Assembly (NCBI RefSeq): GCF_963082655.1
Contig: NC_081555.1
Span: forward strand, 177,490,944 to 177,554,943
Source of the DNA: Stomoxys calcitrans
Taxonomy: Eukaryota > Arthropoda > Insecta > Diptera > Muscidae
Direction of reading: 5' to 3'
Length of the DNA: 64,000 nucleotides
Below the pieces are notes generated by a model that had not been told where the DNA came from, ran no database searches, and saw nothing but the letters and a program-made list of their open reading frames with translations. Positions 34,497 through 46,803 of the stretch are shown piece by piece. Each line of letters begins with the position of its first letter. Positions within the stretch are counted from its first letter, which is position 1. A program made the translations under genes and the position numbers.

Positions 34497-34860
34497 GTGT
34501 ATATGTGTTGGTTCGTTCACTTGTTGCGCCAAACCATTTTGCGCAGCGAAAAGCTCAACGTATTGGCCCTCAGGAGTCGTATGACTCGAATGGGAAAGCC
34601 AGGAGGAGTTGTGAACAATGAAATCCCCAGCGACAACGATTTCACTGCCCGGAAAATCCTCCAAAATATTTGTAACGGAATCAGAAAGGGCGTCAAAGTC
34701 GTTCATGGATGCCTCCCTTTCTGAGTTTGCACTTCTGTATAAAAATCCGAAGTGCAGTATATGTGTTCCAATCCTGAATTTAACCCAAAGGGAGTTAAAT
34801 TCAAGATCCTGTGAGTCCAGGTGTTGTCGTCTTTGGAACACTACTTTCGATTTACCCTCG
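34497..34860 (-). pseudogene. endonuclease domain fragment of the jockey-like LINE
   Basis: The frame from 34841 downward reads LDSQDLEFNSLWVKFRIGTH, LHFGFLYRSANSEREASM, FPGSEIVVAGDFIVHNSSWL and HTTPEGQYVELFAAQNGLAQ, then QQVNEPTHI. The AGDFxxH block (here AGDFIVH, with Ile for the usual Asn) is the central catalytic block of APE-type endonucleases. There is no frameshift over about 110 residues. The N-terminal and SDH blocks are missing. It abuts the DA element. Confidence 0.85.
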
Positions 34861-36105
34861 TTTATAAGTCAAGTGTTTGTATATGTATTTGTCTGTTTGC
34901 AAGTGTTGGTTAGTGGGTGTGAAAAGACAACAGGGAGGTCTTCTACCAAGACAATAATGATGTCGTTAAAGGAGAATAAAGTGTTGATACACCAACTACA
35001 TATACATAAAATTTATACACATTGACATACTCATCCAAAAAAAAAAAAAACAGTTTAACACAAAAGGGGGAGTCTATAATCAAAAAGTTTATCATTGTTT
35101 ATATACGTATTAGCAAAAAAGCCTCTTGCTTAATTTACCAAAAAGAATTCATGCCTTTAGTCTTAACCGAATGGTGTCACCCTCAGTTGGTTTTATAAGA
35201 CAACAGAAATATCTTCACACAAAGTGACAAAAAAAATTTATGAAATACAATCTTTGTTACAAAAGCATGTCCTTGAAGAATTTAATTATAATTTTTGAGT
35301 CAAATAAAATTTCTTTAAATCATTCTCAGATTGACGACAAATTAAATTGTGATTTTAATTTTGTTTTCTGTTTTAGCAGCATTCTTTAGGGTTTTCATTT
35401 TGTTTGTTGTTTGTCTTGCTCTTGCCTTTGTTGTCACAGCCGCTGACTGTCGTTGGCAGACTGTGGAGTGTTTGTTTGTATTATGAAAATGTTTCCGTTT
35501 CCGCTGTTTGAAGTTCATGACGTTTTCCTCACTTCTTTTTATTTCTAAAGTCCTTCATTCTGAAATAAGCAGAACTTGGCCTTTAGCCTCATAATAAGGC
35601 TCTGAAAAAAGTGAAACAATGTAAAAAAAGAATCAATTAAGAAGAACTTTGGGGTAGAAGACTTCATTTATGGTAAGACGTTCTTTGCAGACAAACTAGG
35701 GGTTTGGGCATACCAAGAAGGGTACTTGGATTTGATAGCGGAGGCGCTATTATCACTTGCGAGACCTACAAAAGGACAATATATATGAAAGGAGCACATA
35801 GTACATCTAATTGGATTTCGACCAACAGATCGTTAAAGAAGATGATGCTTATAATTTTGTAAAGATCGTCCCGAAATTGAGGCTACAGCAGTACTAAAAG
35901 CTAACATCGCATGAACAATATGTGTATAGGGGAATTGCAACTAAATCTTAACCGATTACAAAACCAAAAGCTTTCATCAAAAGCATTCCAAAATAGTGAA
36001 ATGTGGGAAATTTTACGACAATTGGACCAAACTTAATCACAAGAATACATGGCAGAAAGACAGATGGACATGGCTATTTCAAATAAAGAAGTGATTCTAA
36101 TTCAA
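34861..36105. other. anonymous stretch, no supported gene
   Basis: AT-rich DNA with a poly-A tract at 35036-35050. The remainder has no repeat family of this window and no convincing frame. Confidence 0.5.
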
Positions 36106-36109
36106 CTGT

Positions 36110-36210
36110 TGTACTTTACAATGGGTTAAGCTCTTCTCCTTCTTAGCGTTAGCAAACAAGTGCTCAAAAGGGTTAATACCTTTGTACCATAGTAGCGGTA
36201 AAGGGTAGAA
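36110..36210 (+). repeat. DE TATACC-side fragment
   Basis: GCTCTTCTCCTTCTTAGCGT and ACAAGTGCTCAAAAGGG are the reverse complement of the DE start at 6125-6180. Confidence 0.6.
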
Positions 36211-36516
36211 TAATGATAACCTGTCGTTTCGAACGACACTATAACCATGATCACCACATGGGCTGGATCTTTGAGCTCCGATCTGTATGGTATTCAGCGT
36301 TACCACCAGAGGTTTAGCTGGTTGCGAATAATGGAATGGTCCACATGGAGTAACATTAATCGCGAACAATAAGCGGTATCGAGTGGAGAGTCTCAGTGAG
36401 AGGCCGAGCGGCACCGTCTCTTTTTGAAATACTGAGTACCTATGATGCACGAACGATATGACAAGGCGAGTTATTGGCACTTTTAAATTACCAGTGGCCA
36501 TCACATTCCCACGACG
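36211..36516 (-). other. unrecognised sequence with a 140-codon frame
   Basis: The minus-strand frame (36519-36097) gives SLRLSTRYRLLFAINVTPCG and PLVVTLNTIQIGAQRSS. It runs through into the DE fragment, so the start and end are not those of a real gene. I do not recognise the peptide; transposon untranslated sequence is a plausible alternative. Confidence 0.35.
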
Positions 36517-37304
36517 CACAGTGGGAGAAAATCGAAAAAAAAACTAGTAAAAAATATGCCGTGTGAGAACGGGTAGAGATATCTCTTTGGAATGGTTAGA
36601 GCTGCGGTGTTATCGAGTTTGTGAGCAAAATTTCAAGGCCCTAGGTTGTCCGGGCGCCTTTTATCAGGCTCCTAAAGTTGGTCACCTCAGTATTTCGAAG
36701 AAATTGTTCGGGCTGCCAAATCTTCATTGATAGTTTTATTTTCAAAATTGTTGTAGTGGATAATGTTAAAAAATCCCTACAAAAAAGGGGCTATACGAGT
36801 TTTCATTTTTATTTGTTCAAATTTTGCCCGAGATTGGCTTTGTATTCGATTCTCATATCCATGCATGATTTATGACAAAATTTCTAACGACTTTGCCGCA
36901 AAAATTGTCCACATCTGATTATTCAATTAAAAGTTATACAGCTTGGAAGTAAAAAAAATGTGAAAAAAGTGTATTTTTTTGCATTTTTGGGTCAATTGTA
37001 GCAATTGTGTCATAGATGTGTTTTCGCTATTACTACGATTCAAATACAACATACCAACACAGGGCCCTTGATGCCATCCCGCCTAATATGGTTGAAAAGT
37101 CTTTTAACCAAAGATTCCATTCCCATAGTGGTTGGTGTGTGTTGCTATCTTTGGCTTTCCTTTTCCATTTGCATCTCCGATCATGGAGCTCGTCTCGAAA
37201 GAAAAACAAACAAAAATTGTAAAATTTAATGATTTCGCCCCAACAGGCAAAAAACTTGAAAAAATATTTTTATTTACTTGTTTCCTCGATTTTCCCCCAC
37301 TGTG
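36517..37304 (+). mobile_element. Rep-F element with CACAGTGGG termini, Rep-C nested inside
   Basis: The left end is CACAGTGGGAGAAAATCGA. The right end read inward is CACAGTGGGGGAAAATCGA (18 of 19 match). The span is 788 bp, of which 37008-37258 is a Rep-C copy. I see no target-site duplication, so the superfamily is open; CAGTG-type ends would suit hAT or Tc1-like elements. No transposase seen. Confidence 0.68.
37008..37258 (-). repeat. Rep-C dispersed repeat, copy 4
   Basis: From AGATGTGTTTTCGCTATTAC through GTGGTTGGTGTGTGTTGC to CTCGTCTCGAAAGAAAAACA and TTTCGCCCCAACAGGC. It lacks the TGTCATTACAC end. Lies inside Rep-F. Confidence 0.8.
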
Positions 37305-37694
37305 CGGCAATCGGGCTTATGGGCCGGAATGAGCTTGCTTCACCTACATGAGATTATCGAGAATCGCCACTTCCACATGCAAATGTGGATACGACAACAA
37401 TAATGATAATATTAGGCTAGTTCAGAAGAGAATAGTACCAAAATATCGTCTTAAAATCCGCTGAGGCCATAGGATAATCCATTGTGGTTTTGTCATCTAA
37501 TCACACCTTCAGCCGCAGGTTTAAAGCCGGATAGTGTAACCAATTCAAGCAACCACCTTTTTTTTGTGAACATTTTTTTTTTGGGTTCAAATGACATTTT
37601 TGAAAAATATATGAATTTCAGAACCCCTTCAATTTTACTCGATATGGCCACCATTTATCTTGACTGTTGCTCTAAGTCGGCAAAAAAATGAGTT
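37305..37694. other. anonymous stretch
   Basis: No recognised feature; it may include the lost 5' part of the transposase relic that follows. Confidence 0.4.
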
Positions 37695-38005
37695 GCAAGC
37701 TGCAAGAGCTTGATGGATTTCGGAACATGGTGTTCTTTGACGAGAACAAATTTCTAATTGAGCAATTCCTCAATTCTCAAAATTATCGTGTTTACTTAAC
37801 AACTTGATCCTACGAACGGCCACCCGAAGTAATTTTCCATTTCAAGTGATGGTATAGGCAGTTTTGACGCCAATGCCGCTCTCTAAAAAAAAAGGAAAAT
37901 TTATTTAAAATAGGAAAACCATTTTAGAAGCAGCTTTGGAGCTATGGACTCGCAAACATGTGGTCGGCCGTAGACCATGGATGTGCAAAAAAAAAACTCG
38001 GCACA
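37695..38005 (+). pseudogene. Tc1/mariner transposase relic
   Basis: The frame reads RNMVFFDENKFLIEQFLNSQ, then NYRVYLTT, a stop, SYERPPEVIFHFK, and in a second frame FQVMV-stop-AV. Later comes TILEAALELWTRKHVV with RRPWMCKKKTRHSHA. The DExxF block with the first catalytic Asp, the QVMVWA-like strand and the xLExALxxWxxKH block leading to the second-Asp motif are in the order of a Tc1/mariner catalytic core. The second Asp block (usually QQDxxxxH) is KKTRHSH, so the Asp is gone. It is dead, without visible terminal repeats, and unlike the mariners at 3573 and 63730. Confidence 0.65.
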
Positions 38006-38019
38006 GTCACGCGTAACCA

Positions 38020-39549
38020 CACGAAATATTCGTCTGAGTCCCTATAAAGTATATATATTCGTGATCGTCGCTACATTTTATGTCGATTTAGCCATGTTCG
38101 TCCGTCCGTCTGTCTGTCTGTCGAAAGCACTCTAACTTTCGAAGGAGTAAAGCTAGCCGCTTAAAATTTTGCAAAAATACTTCTTATTAGTGTAGGTCGG
38201 TTGGAATTGTAAATGGGCCATATCGGTCCATGTTTTGATATAGCTGCCATATAAACCGATCTTGGGTCTTGACTTCTTGAGCCTCTAGAGTGCGCAATTC
38301 TTATCCGATTGGAATGGAATTTTGCACGACGTGTTTTGTTATGATATCCAACAACTGTGCCAAGTATGGTTCAAATCGGTCCATAATATTATATAGCTGC
38401 CATATAAGGTTATGGACCGATCTGTGGTCTCGATTTCTTGAGCCTCTAGAGGGCGCAATTCTTATCCGAATGGAATGAAATTTTGTACGACGTGTTTCGC
38501 TATGACTTCCAACAACTGTGCCGAGTATGGTTCAAATCGGTTCATAACCTTATATAGCTGCCATATAAACCGATCTTTAGTCTTCTTCTTGAGCCTCAAG
38601 GGGGCGCAATTATTATCTGATTATAATGGAATTTTGCGCGACGTGTTTCGCTATGACTTCCAACAACTGTGCTAAGTTAGGTTCAAATCGGTCAATAACC
38701 TGATATAGCTGCCATATAAGCCGATCTTGGGTCTTGACTTTTTGAGCCTCTAGAGGGCGCAATTCTTATTTGATTGGAATGAAATTTTGCGCGACGTGTT
38801 TCGCTATGACTTCCAACAACTGTGCTAAGTTAGGTTCAAATCGGTCACTAACCTGATATAGCTGTCATATAAGCCCATCTGGGGACTTGACTTCTTGAGC
38901 TTCTAGATGGGGCAATTCTTTTCCGATTTGGCTGAAATTTAGCATGACGTATTTTATTATGACTCTCAACAACTGTGCCAAATAAGCTGCCATATAAACC
39001 GATCTGGGGACTTGACATCTTGAGCTTCTAGAGGGCGCAATTCCTATCCGATTTGGCTGAAATTTTGCATGAGATGTTTGGACTTCCAACAACTGTGCCA
39101 AGTATGATTCAAATTGGTTCATAACCTGATATAGCTGCCCTATAAACCAATCTGGGATCTTGACTTCTTGAGCCTTTAGAGGTCGCAGTTATTATCCGAT
39201 TTGCCTGAAATGTTGTACGACAGATCCTCTCATGACCATCAACATACGTGTTTATTATGGTCTGAATCGGTCTATAGCCTGATACAGCAGCCATATAAAT
39301 CGATTTCTCTATGTTTCTTCTTGAGCCCCCAAAGGGGGCTGACATTTTAAACAGGTCTCTAATATGTAATTTAATTGTGGTCCAAACCGGACCATATCTT
39401 GATATCGCTCTAATAGCAGAGCCAATCTTTTTTTTATCCTTTTTTGTCTAAGAAGAGATGCTGGGAAAAGAACTCGATAAATGCGATCCATGATGGAGGT
39501 CCGATCCAAGATTCGGCCCGGCCGAACTTACCACGCTTTTACTTGTTCA
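38020..39549 (-). mobile_element. DB element (DINE-1-like), copy 5
   Basis: The left edge is cut inside CGAAATATTCGTCTGAGTCC. Then come AAGTATATATATTCGTGATC, CGTCCGTCCGTCTGTCTGTC and about seven monomers with TTGAGCCTCTAGAGGGCGCA, and the hairpin end ATTCGGCCCGGCCGAACTTA then CCACGCTTTTACTTGTT. Only the TATACC terminus is missing. Confidence 0.87.
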
Positions 39550-39589
39550 TTTTCAAGTTGTTTGCCTGTTATGGCAAAGATCATAAAAT

Positions 39590-39900
39590 TTCACAATTTT
39601 TGTTAGTTTCTCTTTCGAGACGACCTCAATGATCGGATATTTTCGTTTTGCAAATGGAAAAGGAAAGCCAGAGGTCGCAACACACACCAACCACTATGGG
39701 ACGCGTTTCGTCTTTGGTAAGAAGACTTTTCAAGCATATTTGGTGTGATGGCTTCAAGGGCCGTACGTTGGTATGTTGTATTTGAATCGTGTTTATTGCG
39801 AAAACGCATCTATGATACAATTACTACATTAACCACGCTCGACAACCCTTTCTGATAGCTGTACATTTTCCAATGCATGTGTTTTCGTGCAATGACAAAT
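39590..39900 (+). repeat. Rep-C dispersed repeat, copy 5
   Basis: Runs from GTTTCTCTTTCGAGACGACC through ACGTTGGTATGTTGTATTTG to ACATTTTCCAATGCATGTG. It starts about 45 bp after the DB hairpin end. Confidence 0.83.
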
Positions 39901-41851
39901 TTTTTCTGCCTTTATTATTTATTAATTTTGAGGTTTCAAAAGTTTTTTTAAGTTTTCTTTTGATTCTTATTCCCATTAAAGTTTGGATCTTTATTATAAT
40001 AACACTCTTTAACAAATTGGTTATCGAGATTTTCTACTATGGTTCACACCTGAGCATTCTTATAAAGCTATCATTTAAAATAAATTAAAAAAAGAATGAA
40101 ACAACATAATCTTGGTATTGTAAACCTCTACTTCAAGGATTGTAAGGAGATGTTTGTTTTTTTTTTTTCGTTACACCGCTAGTTTTGTTGTCGACTTGTT
40201 GGGATTGAAGTGTTTTGTATTTCTGAAATTCCTAACGAAATCGTGACTCGTGAATTTAATGGGAAAATCATTGATTGCACTGCACAGATGTGAATGTGGC
40301 AAAGTACGACGAGAGTTTTTACTGTAAGGAATGCTTTTAATGATGCCGCTGTTTATGATGATGATGTGGCTGACAAAGTGTGATTTTAATGATCAAGCGG
40401 AACTGACTTTAATATCTTATTTAATAGACTACCGAAGGAATTGTGCTGCATGTACCAGTTTTTTCAATTCTTAAATGCATAAAAGATAGATTCTTCTATG
40501 AGCATAATTGAAATTTTTATTCCTAACTTTAAAATGCTTGTAGTTGCTGTAATTTGAATATGTCACATTCCTATTCACTTATCCTTGAGAAAATTGAATA
40601 ATGTCATTACTTTTCATACACACAGGCATATTCATTTCATAACAAAGAATCCTTTGGATTTTTTGTCAAATCTTTCACACTTCAATGGAAGTGCAGAGTT
40701 TATGACAATCAGCAACACCATAAAGACAACAAAATATTCAAATTTATGTCAGATAAAGCAAAATGTCCATAGAAATTTCCTTAAACATGATTCCTTAAAC
40801 AAATAAATACAACAGCATGCTGTAACAGCACATGCCTTCATTATTCAAGTTAATCATGTTAATGCATTTCAAGCAAGAAACTAATGACGAAGTCCCCCCT
40901 TTCTAGCCCTTTAAAAAAAGAAGACACCCAAAGCCCAGGGTATCGAAAAAAAAGACGACGAAATGCAAAAGCAAACAACTTTGTGTGAAAACATTTAACC
41001 CCTCGCCCTCACAACTTCGATTTGCTGCATTATTTTTCTGGCTGGTGTTTCTTAATAGCCATAAGACAAATCACCGTTTTGCCATAAAAACTCACAAAAC
41101 TTTACGAAAACTCACATTAAAAATTGACTTCTCAGACAGCGTTTTGAAAAAATCCAAGTAAAGCATCCCAAATTGGGCAAACAGACAGGGGAGCCGGGCT
41201 CCTTTGGAGTTGAATTCAATGGTGGTCTGGCCTTTTTTGTCCCACTCCATTGTCATGTAAATCCTCTTAAATACTCAATGATTGCCTGCAAAGTTTTCAC
41301 ACCCCCTCTACCAACGCTGTCTCCGACGCCGACGCCGCCGCCGCCTATTTGCCCTGCTCCTTAGTTGACAATTGAGAGGGAAAAAAGGCCAACTTGTATA
41401 CAAAATCAAGCGTTACTTCACAGTTTGTAAAAAACAACACCAGCACTGAGATGCTCAAAACAACAAAGGAAACTTGTTCTTTATGGCTTTCAAGAAAATA
41501 ACGACTGTATCTTTATAAAGAATATATAAAAAAAAAACGCCACCGCAACATTGGGTAAAGAAGATGACTTCATTGTGTGGGCTTAAGTTTACAGTGTTTT
41601 CTTTGAGCTTGCTAGCTCTAAGTATCACTAAGATCGGAAGTTTTAAGTTCTTCTTGGGAGCATATTGAGTGAAGGCAGTGAGATAATCCAAAAAAAGTGA
41701 AAATCTATTGAGTATTTTTTGAAAATTATAATGGTTTAAAGTTTTTACATGTTGCAAAGAACGTTTTTGAAATCTCAGAATCTTCGTTACCTCCAAATAT
41801 CATTTTTGGGAAAAAGATTTCCAAACATATTTTACATAGTTCTAGTTTTAT
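39901..41851. other. anonymous stretch, no supported gene
   Basis: AT-rich, with a CCGACGCCGACGCCGCC patch near 41325. Frames at 41173-41364 and 41455-41796 have no recognisable domain. Confidence 0.5.
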
Positions 41852-42198
41852 TATACCCTCCTCCACAGGATGGGGGTATACTAATTTCGTCATTCCGTTT
41901 GTAACACCTGGAAATATTCGTCTGCCTGCCGAAAGCACGCTAACCTTCGAAGGAGTAAAGCTAGGCGGTTGAATTTGTGCATAAATACTTCTTATTAGTA
42001 CAGGTCGGTAGGGATTGTAAGTGTTTTGATATAGCTGCCATAGTAATCGATCTTGGATCTTGACTTCTTGAGTCGCTAGAGGGCGCAATTCTTATTAATT
42101 TTGGCTAAAATTTTGCATGTTTTGTTTTGACTTACAATAACTGCACTTAGTATGGTTTTCATGCCATATAAACCGATCTGGGATCTGGACTTCTTGAG
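41852..42198 (-). mobile_element. DB element, truncated, TATACC end
   Basis: TTATACCCTCCTCCACAGGA and CGTCATTCCGTTTGTAACAC, one shortened monomer, then a cut at CTTGAGTG, where Rep-C begins. Confidence 0.8.
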
Positions 42199-42500
42199 TG
42201 TAATTGTCGCAGACAAAAAATCTATAATTACACGAAAACACATGCATTTGGAAAAGTAGAGCTAATAGACAGAATTGTCGAGCATGGTTAATGTGGTATT
42301 TGTATCACAGAGCCGTTTTCGCAATAAATGCGATTCAAATACAACATAGCAACGAACGGCCCTTGAAAAGTATTCTAACCAAAGACGAAACGCGTCCTAT
42401 AGTGGTTGGTGTGTGTTGCGATCTCTGGCTTTCCTTTTCCATTTACAGAAGACTCCGATCATTGAGGTCGTCTCGAAAGAGAAACAAACCAAGAAAGTTA
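42199..42500 (-). repeat. Rep-C dispersed repeat, copy 6
   Basis: Starts TGTAATTGTCGCAGACAAAA with AATTACACGAAAACACATGC, and ends with GTCGTCTCGAAAGAGAAACA. It directly abuts the truncated DB copy. Confidence 0.83.
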
Positions 42501-42504
42501 TTTA

Positions 42505-42920
42505 AGATTAGAAAACGTTTCAGATATTCAATTGTCGGACCAAGTGTTAGCGAGACCACCCCAACACCCAAAACACCTCTAAATCGGTCATATTTACCGA
42601 CCATGGCAAATGAAAGATATTTGCGAGTAAAATATGAATCAGATATCCAAATGTGGGAACAAGTTTCTGGGGGTCCACCCCCTCCCCAAAACACCCTCCT
42701 AAAACAGGACATATTTACTGACCATTACAATATGGGACTAAAATGAAATGTATTTGAGTGTAGAATACAAATCTGATATCCGAATGTGGGACCAATCATT
42801 TTAGGAGGGCCGCCCATTCCCAAAACACCCCCAAAGAGGAGAAATTTGCGACCATAGCAATATGGGGCTCAAATCAAAGGTCTTTGGGAGTATTGCACAA
42901 CGCTAAACTATTGCACAACG
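42505..42920 (+). repeat. Rep-D monomers (about 120 bp), block 1
   Basis: Three imperfect units with CCCAAAACACC, GACCATGGCAAATG or GACCATTACAATATGGG, and AATCTGATATCCGAATGTGG, spaced about 120-130 bp. Not recognised as a named family; non-coding. Confidence 0.65.
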
Positions 42921-43428
<508 letters not shown>

Positions 43429-43664
43429 TTGGGTTGCCCAAAAAGTAATTGCGGATTTTTTAAAAGAAAGTAAATGCATATTTAATAAAACTTAGATGAA
43501 CTTTAATCAAATATACTTTTTTTACACTTGTTTTCTAAAGCAAGCTAAAAATAACAGCTGATAACTGACAGAAGAAAGAATGCAATTACAGAGTCACAAG
43601 CTGTGAAAAAATTTGTCAACGCCGACTATATGAAAAATCCGCAATTACTTTTTGGGCAACCCAA
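43429..43664 (-). mobile_element. mariner-derived MITE, copy M4
   Basis: This is 236 bp flanked by TA, with the same TIRs and interior as M1-M3. Confidence 0.92.
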
Positions 43665-43666
43665 TA

Positions 43667-45065
43667 TAAAATTCAATTTGTGTTTGTTTATTCCGTATAG
43701 ACTCAGAACTGATAGACGGCTGAACTGATTACCTTGAAATTTTCACCTACAACCTACACAGCGTTGGTCTGGAAAGAAACATAGGCTATATAATTTTTTG
43801 ATATCGGAAGGGGGCGGACCCTCCCCCTTACCTCAAAAGTACTATCCAAAATCAAAAGTGGACCGATCGGGACAATATGGGTATCAAATGAAAGGTATTG
43901 GAAAATCGAATACGAATATGGTATTAAAATTTGCCCCAAATAGACATATTGGACGTTGATGTCAATATGGTCCTCAAATGAAAGGTATTCGGGAATAGAT
44001 TACGAATCTGACATACAAAATCAAATCGAAGTATAGGGGGTCACCCTACCCCCCAAAAAAGCCTTAAATGGCCATATGACCCATCATGACTATATGGACT
44101 CGGTTTTTTGGTTGTTATGTAGAAACAAAAACGGATGAACCGATTTTCTTAAAATTTTCACAGATTATGTAAGTTTGTCTGGCTATAGGCTATATAATTT
44201 TTAGATATCGGATGGGGGCGGTCTCTCCTTACCCCAACAACGCCATCCAAAACCAAAAGTGAATCGATAGCCACAATATGGGTATCAAATAAAAGGTATT
44301 GGAGACTAAAAAATGATTATCGTATTAAAATTTGTACCCAGCGGGCCTCCCCAGAACAAACAGATATATTCGACGTTCATGTCAATATGGGCCTCAAATG
44401 AAGTGTGACCCAGCCTCAAAATCCCCTCCAAACATTTCCTATTCACTGACCATTGCAATATGGGGATCTCATTAAATGGATTTGGGAGTGCAGCACGAAT
44501 ATGATATCCATATTTGTCTAAGTGCCATCTCTCCCCTAAAAAGAACTTCTCATTACCTTAATTTTCAAAACTACCAGATCTCTGAGATTGGTTATACCAT
44601 TCGTTCGATTTTTTTTGCACTCTTACAGTCAAAACAAAACATGGTTTCTATTGTTGGTTTCAGGTGCCTTGGGGGCCGTCCAAAACCCGCCAAATGGCTA
44701 TATAGATCAATCACGACAATATAGAGCTCAAACGAAAGCTGCTTGAGAGAAAAAAACGAATTTTATATCCAATTGAAGAGCCATGTGTTTGAGGAACTTC
44801 CCCACCCGAAAACATCTCCTTTCAATATAAAAGCTATTTGATGTTTAAATTGTTTGATTTTCGGGAAATTGATACTCATCTTCGGGACAAAGTCCCTGGG
44901 GTCCATCCCACCCTCAAACAGAATTTATTTATAGATCATGCCATATTGAAAGTAGAGCACGAATATATTTACATTATGGGCCAAGTGCCTCTCTTAAGCC
45001 GGAAATATTTGCTAATACGATAATATAGGACCCAAAAAAGAGGTATTTGGGAGTCGAGTAAAAAT
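43667..45065 (+). repeat. Rep-D, block 2, with a larger direct repeat
   Basis: AAATTTTCACCTACA... and AAATTTTCACAGATT... each lead into GGCTATATAATTTTT, GATATCGGA and GGGGGCGG at about 43780 and 44195, so a unit of roughly 420 bp is repeated. Smaller units carry CTCAAATGAAAGGTATTCGG and CAATATGGGTATCAAAT. Diverged and non-coding. Confidence 0.65.
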
Positions 45066-45069
45066 TTAC

Positions 45070-45315
45070 CCAGGAACCGAGAAGGGGCACACTTCTCACA
45101 CATCAATGAAAGTTCTCTGATTCAAGTTTATGCTCAATGATAAGGAACTTTTTTTATAGCCGAGTCCGAATGGTGTGCCGCAGTGCGACATCTCGACATG
45201 CATGCATTAAGAGGGGATCACCACCGCTTTAAATTTTGTCCGAAGTTATCGTCAGGATTTGAACACAGGCGATCAGCGCTATAGGCGGACATAGTATACT
45301 GTGGCACGAATTCGA
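45070..45315 (-). mobile_element. tRNA-derived SINE, copy S4
   Basis: The minus strand shows a box B remnant (GTTCAAATCCTGACG) and the body CGCACTGCGGCACACCATTC. The tail is near GAAGTGTGCCCCTTCTC. The head is cut before box A. Confidence 0.82.
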
Positions 45316-46803
45316 TATATGCATTCAGGGCGAAGTGTCCCCAACCTAAAAAGATATTAGAGAGTTAAAGAAGGCGCAGCGGAACAGGCCGGGTTCGGCT
45401 AGTATTGCAATAAAGTGCGCATTTGTTAACCGATTCTATCGTAATTTGGCAGGCTTGGTTTTCGATGTACCAAAAAGTTCTTAACTTTTGTCTTGGCTAC
45501 AGTATTGGAACGAAAATTTTAATGATTTGGCTGTTATAGGCCAAAATACCCATAAACGTGACCAAAGTCTAAGAAAACGCTGCAATTGAGAATCTGTATG
45601 CTCGATTCTCGCAGTTTTTTTTTGCTTAGTACAATCCCAAGAATCAAAAATGCGAAAGATTTTTTTCTTTCCATGTCGGCACTGGTGGGTTCAAGTTCCA
45701 GCTCAGGCGTTCGTTAGATGGAGAATCTAATCTAATACAACGGAAACCCCGTCTTCGATTGCCAAGACTTTTATAACCCATTTCCGAAATTAAGTTTAAA
45801 TATTATAAATTTTAGATTATTAAATTTTAATTATGCTTTCATGAATTTTTACAAAACCACTGTGTCCCCATTTGTATATTTTTTCATTGTTAAAAAAAGC
45901 TGAGCAAAAAATGAGCCCCTTCCCTTGCAAACACTTCCATGGCAAATAGCTTAACAACACAAAAAGGCTACAAGCAAACATTCCCTCGTATTTTTCTTTT
46001 CATTCATAGTAGCATCATTCGTGCTTTAGATAAATTTGTCCTTTTTCGCAAGGATGCAGTGTTTTTTACCGCCACTGGCGCTAACCATCGAACGTGCATG
46101 AGGACCCTTTAGGCGCAAATAAGTATAAAAATCTTAACATTATGTTTAGAGGATTTTCATAAGCATTTGTTAATGTTGTTGGCGATGATTTTTTAAGATT
46201 TTCCTGAGATTCGTCGTCCATCCTCCCCTTATAGCGAGTAATACGCAAAAATAAGCTCGAAAACGTTTCTCCCCACTTTCACTAAACACACAAACAGAAA
46301 TAAAGTGCCATAATAACAATAATGAAAAGCCCCAATGATGGCCAATGTGAAGAAGCTAAGGAGACGAAATATTCGTTTCCCCCTAGAGAAAGTACTTCCT
46401 TCTCCTCAAAAAGGAGGAGGTTACAACCATTTAGAAAAACAACAGCAAAAATGTGCTACATTACACTGCAGAGGATATTTTAAAATGAAAAATAGCCCAA
46501 CAGAGGACTAGCTTGAAGGAAAAGAACGCCAAGGCATTTAAATGAAGATTAGTGGGGGATTTTGCAAAACAACAAAAATGTACTCAGAGTACTTACTAGC
46601 TTTGCCATTTTCGACTAATACTTGTCACAATAGCAAATTAGAAAATTTATTTAAGCCATTAAAACTCTGCGACATATAGCCTCCTTTGTTATGCAGTTGG
46701 AGGACCATACTGCTTAATGAGAATATTATCAGATTATCGACTACAATGCTTTGACTAACGACATAACTGTAATTGGGAACTTTAACAGAGCTAATTGCAA
46801 TTG
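45316..46803. other. anonymous stretch, no supported gene
   Basis: A DE-like scrap (GTGCGCATTTGTTAACCG) lies at about 45415. The rest is AT-rich and unrecognised. Confidence 0.5.

Larger units (their letters stand above)
31540..34860 (-). mobile_element. jockey-like non-LTR retrotransposon, split by a DA element
   Basis: On the minus strand, an endonuclease piece (34860-34497), linker sequence (33407-33200), RT (about 33180-32500), C-terminal domain (32390-31730) and a 3' untranslated end (to about 31545) occur in the order of one LINE. A truncated DA element with a MITE occupies 33411-34494. RNase H is absent, as expected for jockey types. Exact clade inferred from the RT style only. Confidence 0.8.

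Noticed and set aside
34399..35025. Plus-strand frames of 61-135 codons
   Set aside because: They cross the MITE and DA boundaries and the antisense of the LINE endonuclease; shadows.
36097..36519. 140-codon minus-strand frame as a candidate gene
   Set aside because: It runs into a DE fragment and the Rep-F end, so its limits are set by transposons; kept only as an unrecognised segment.
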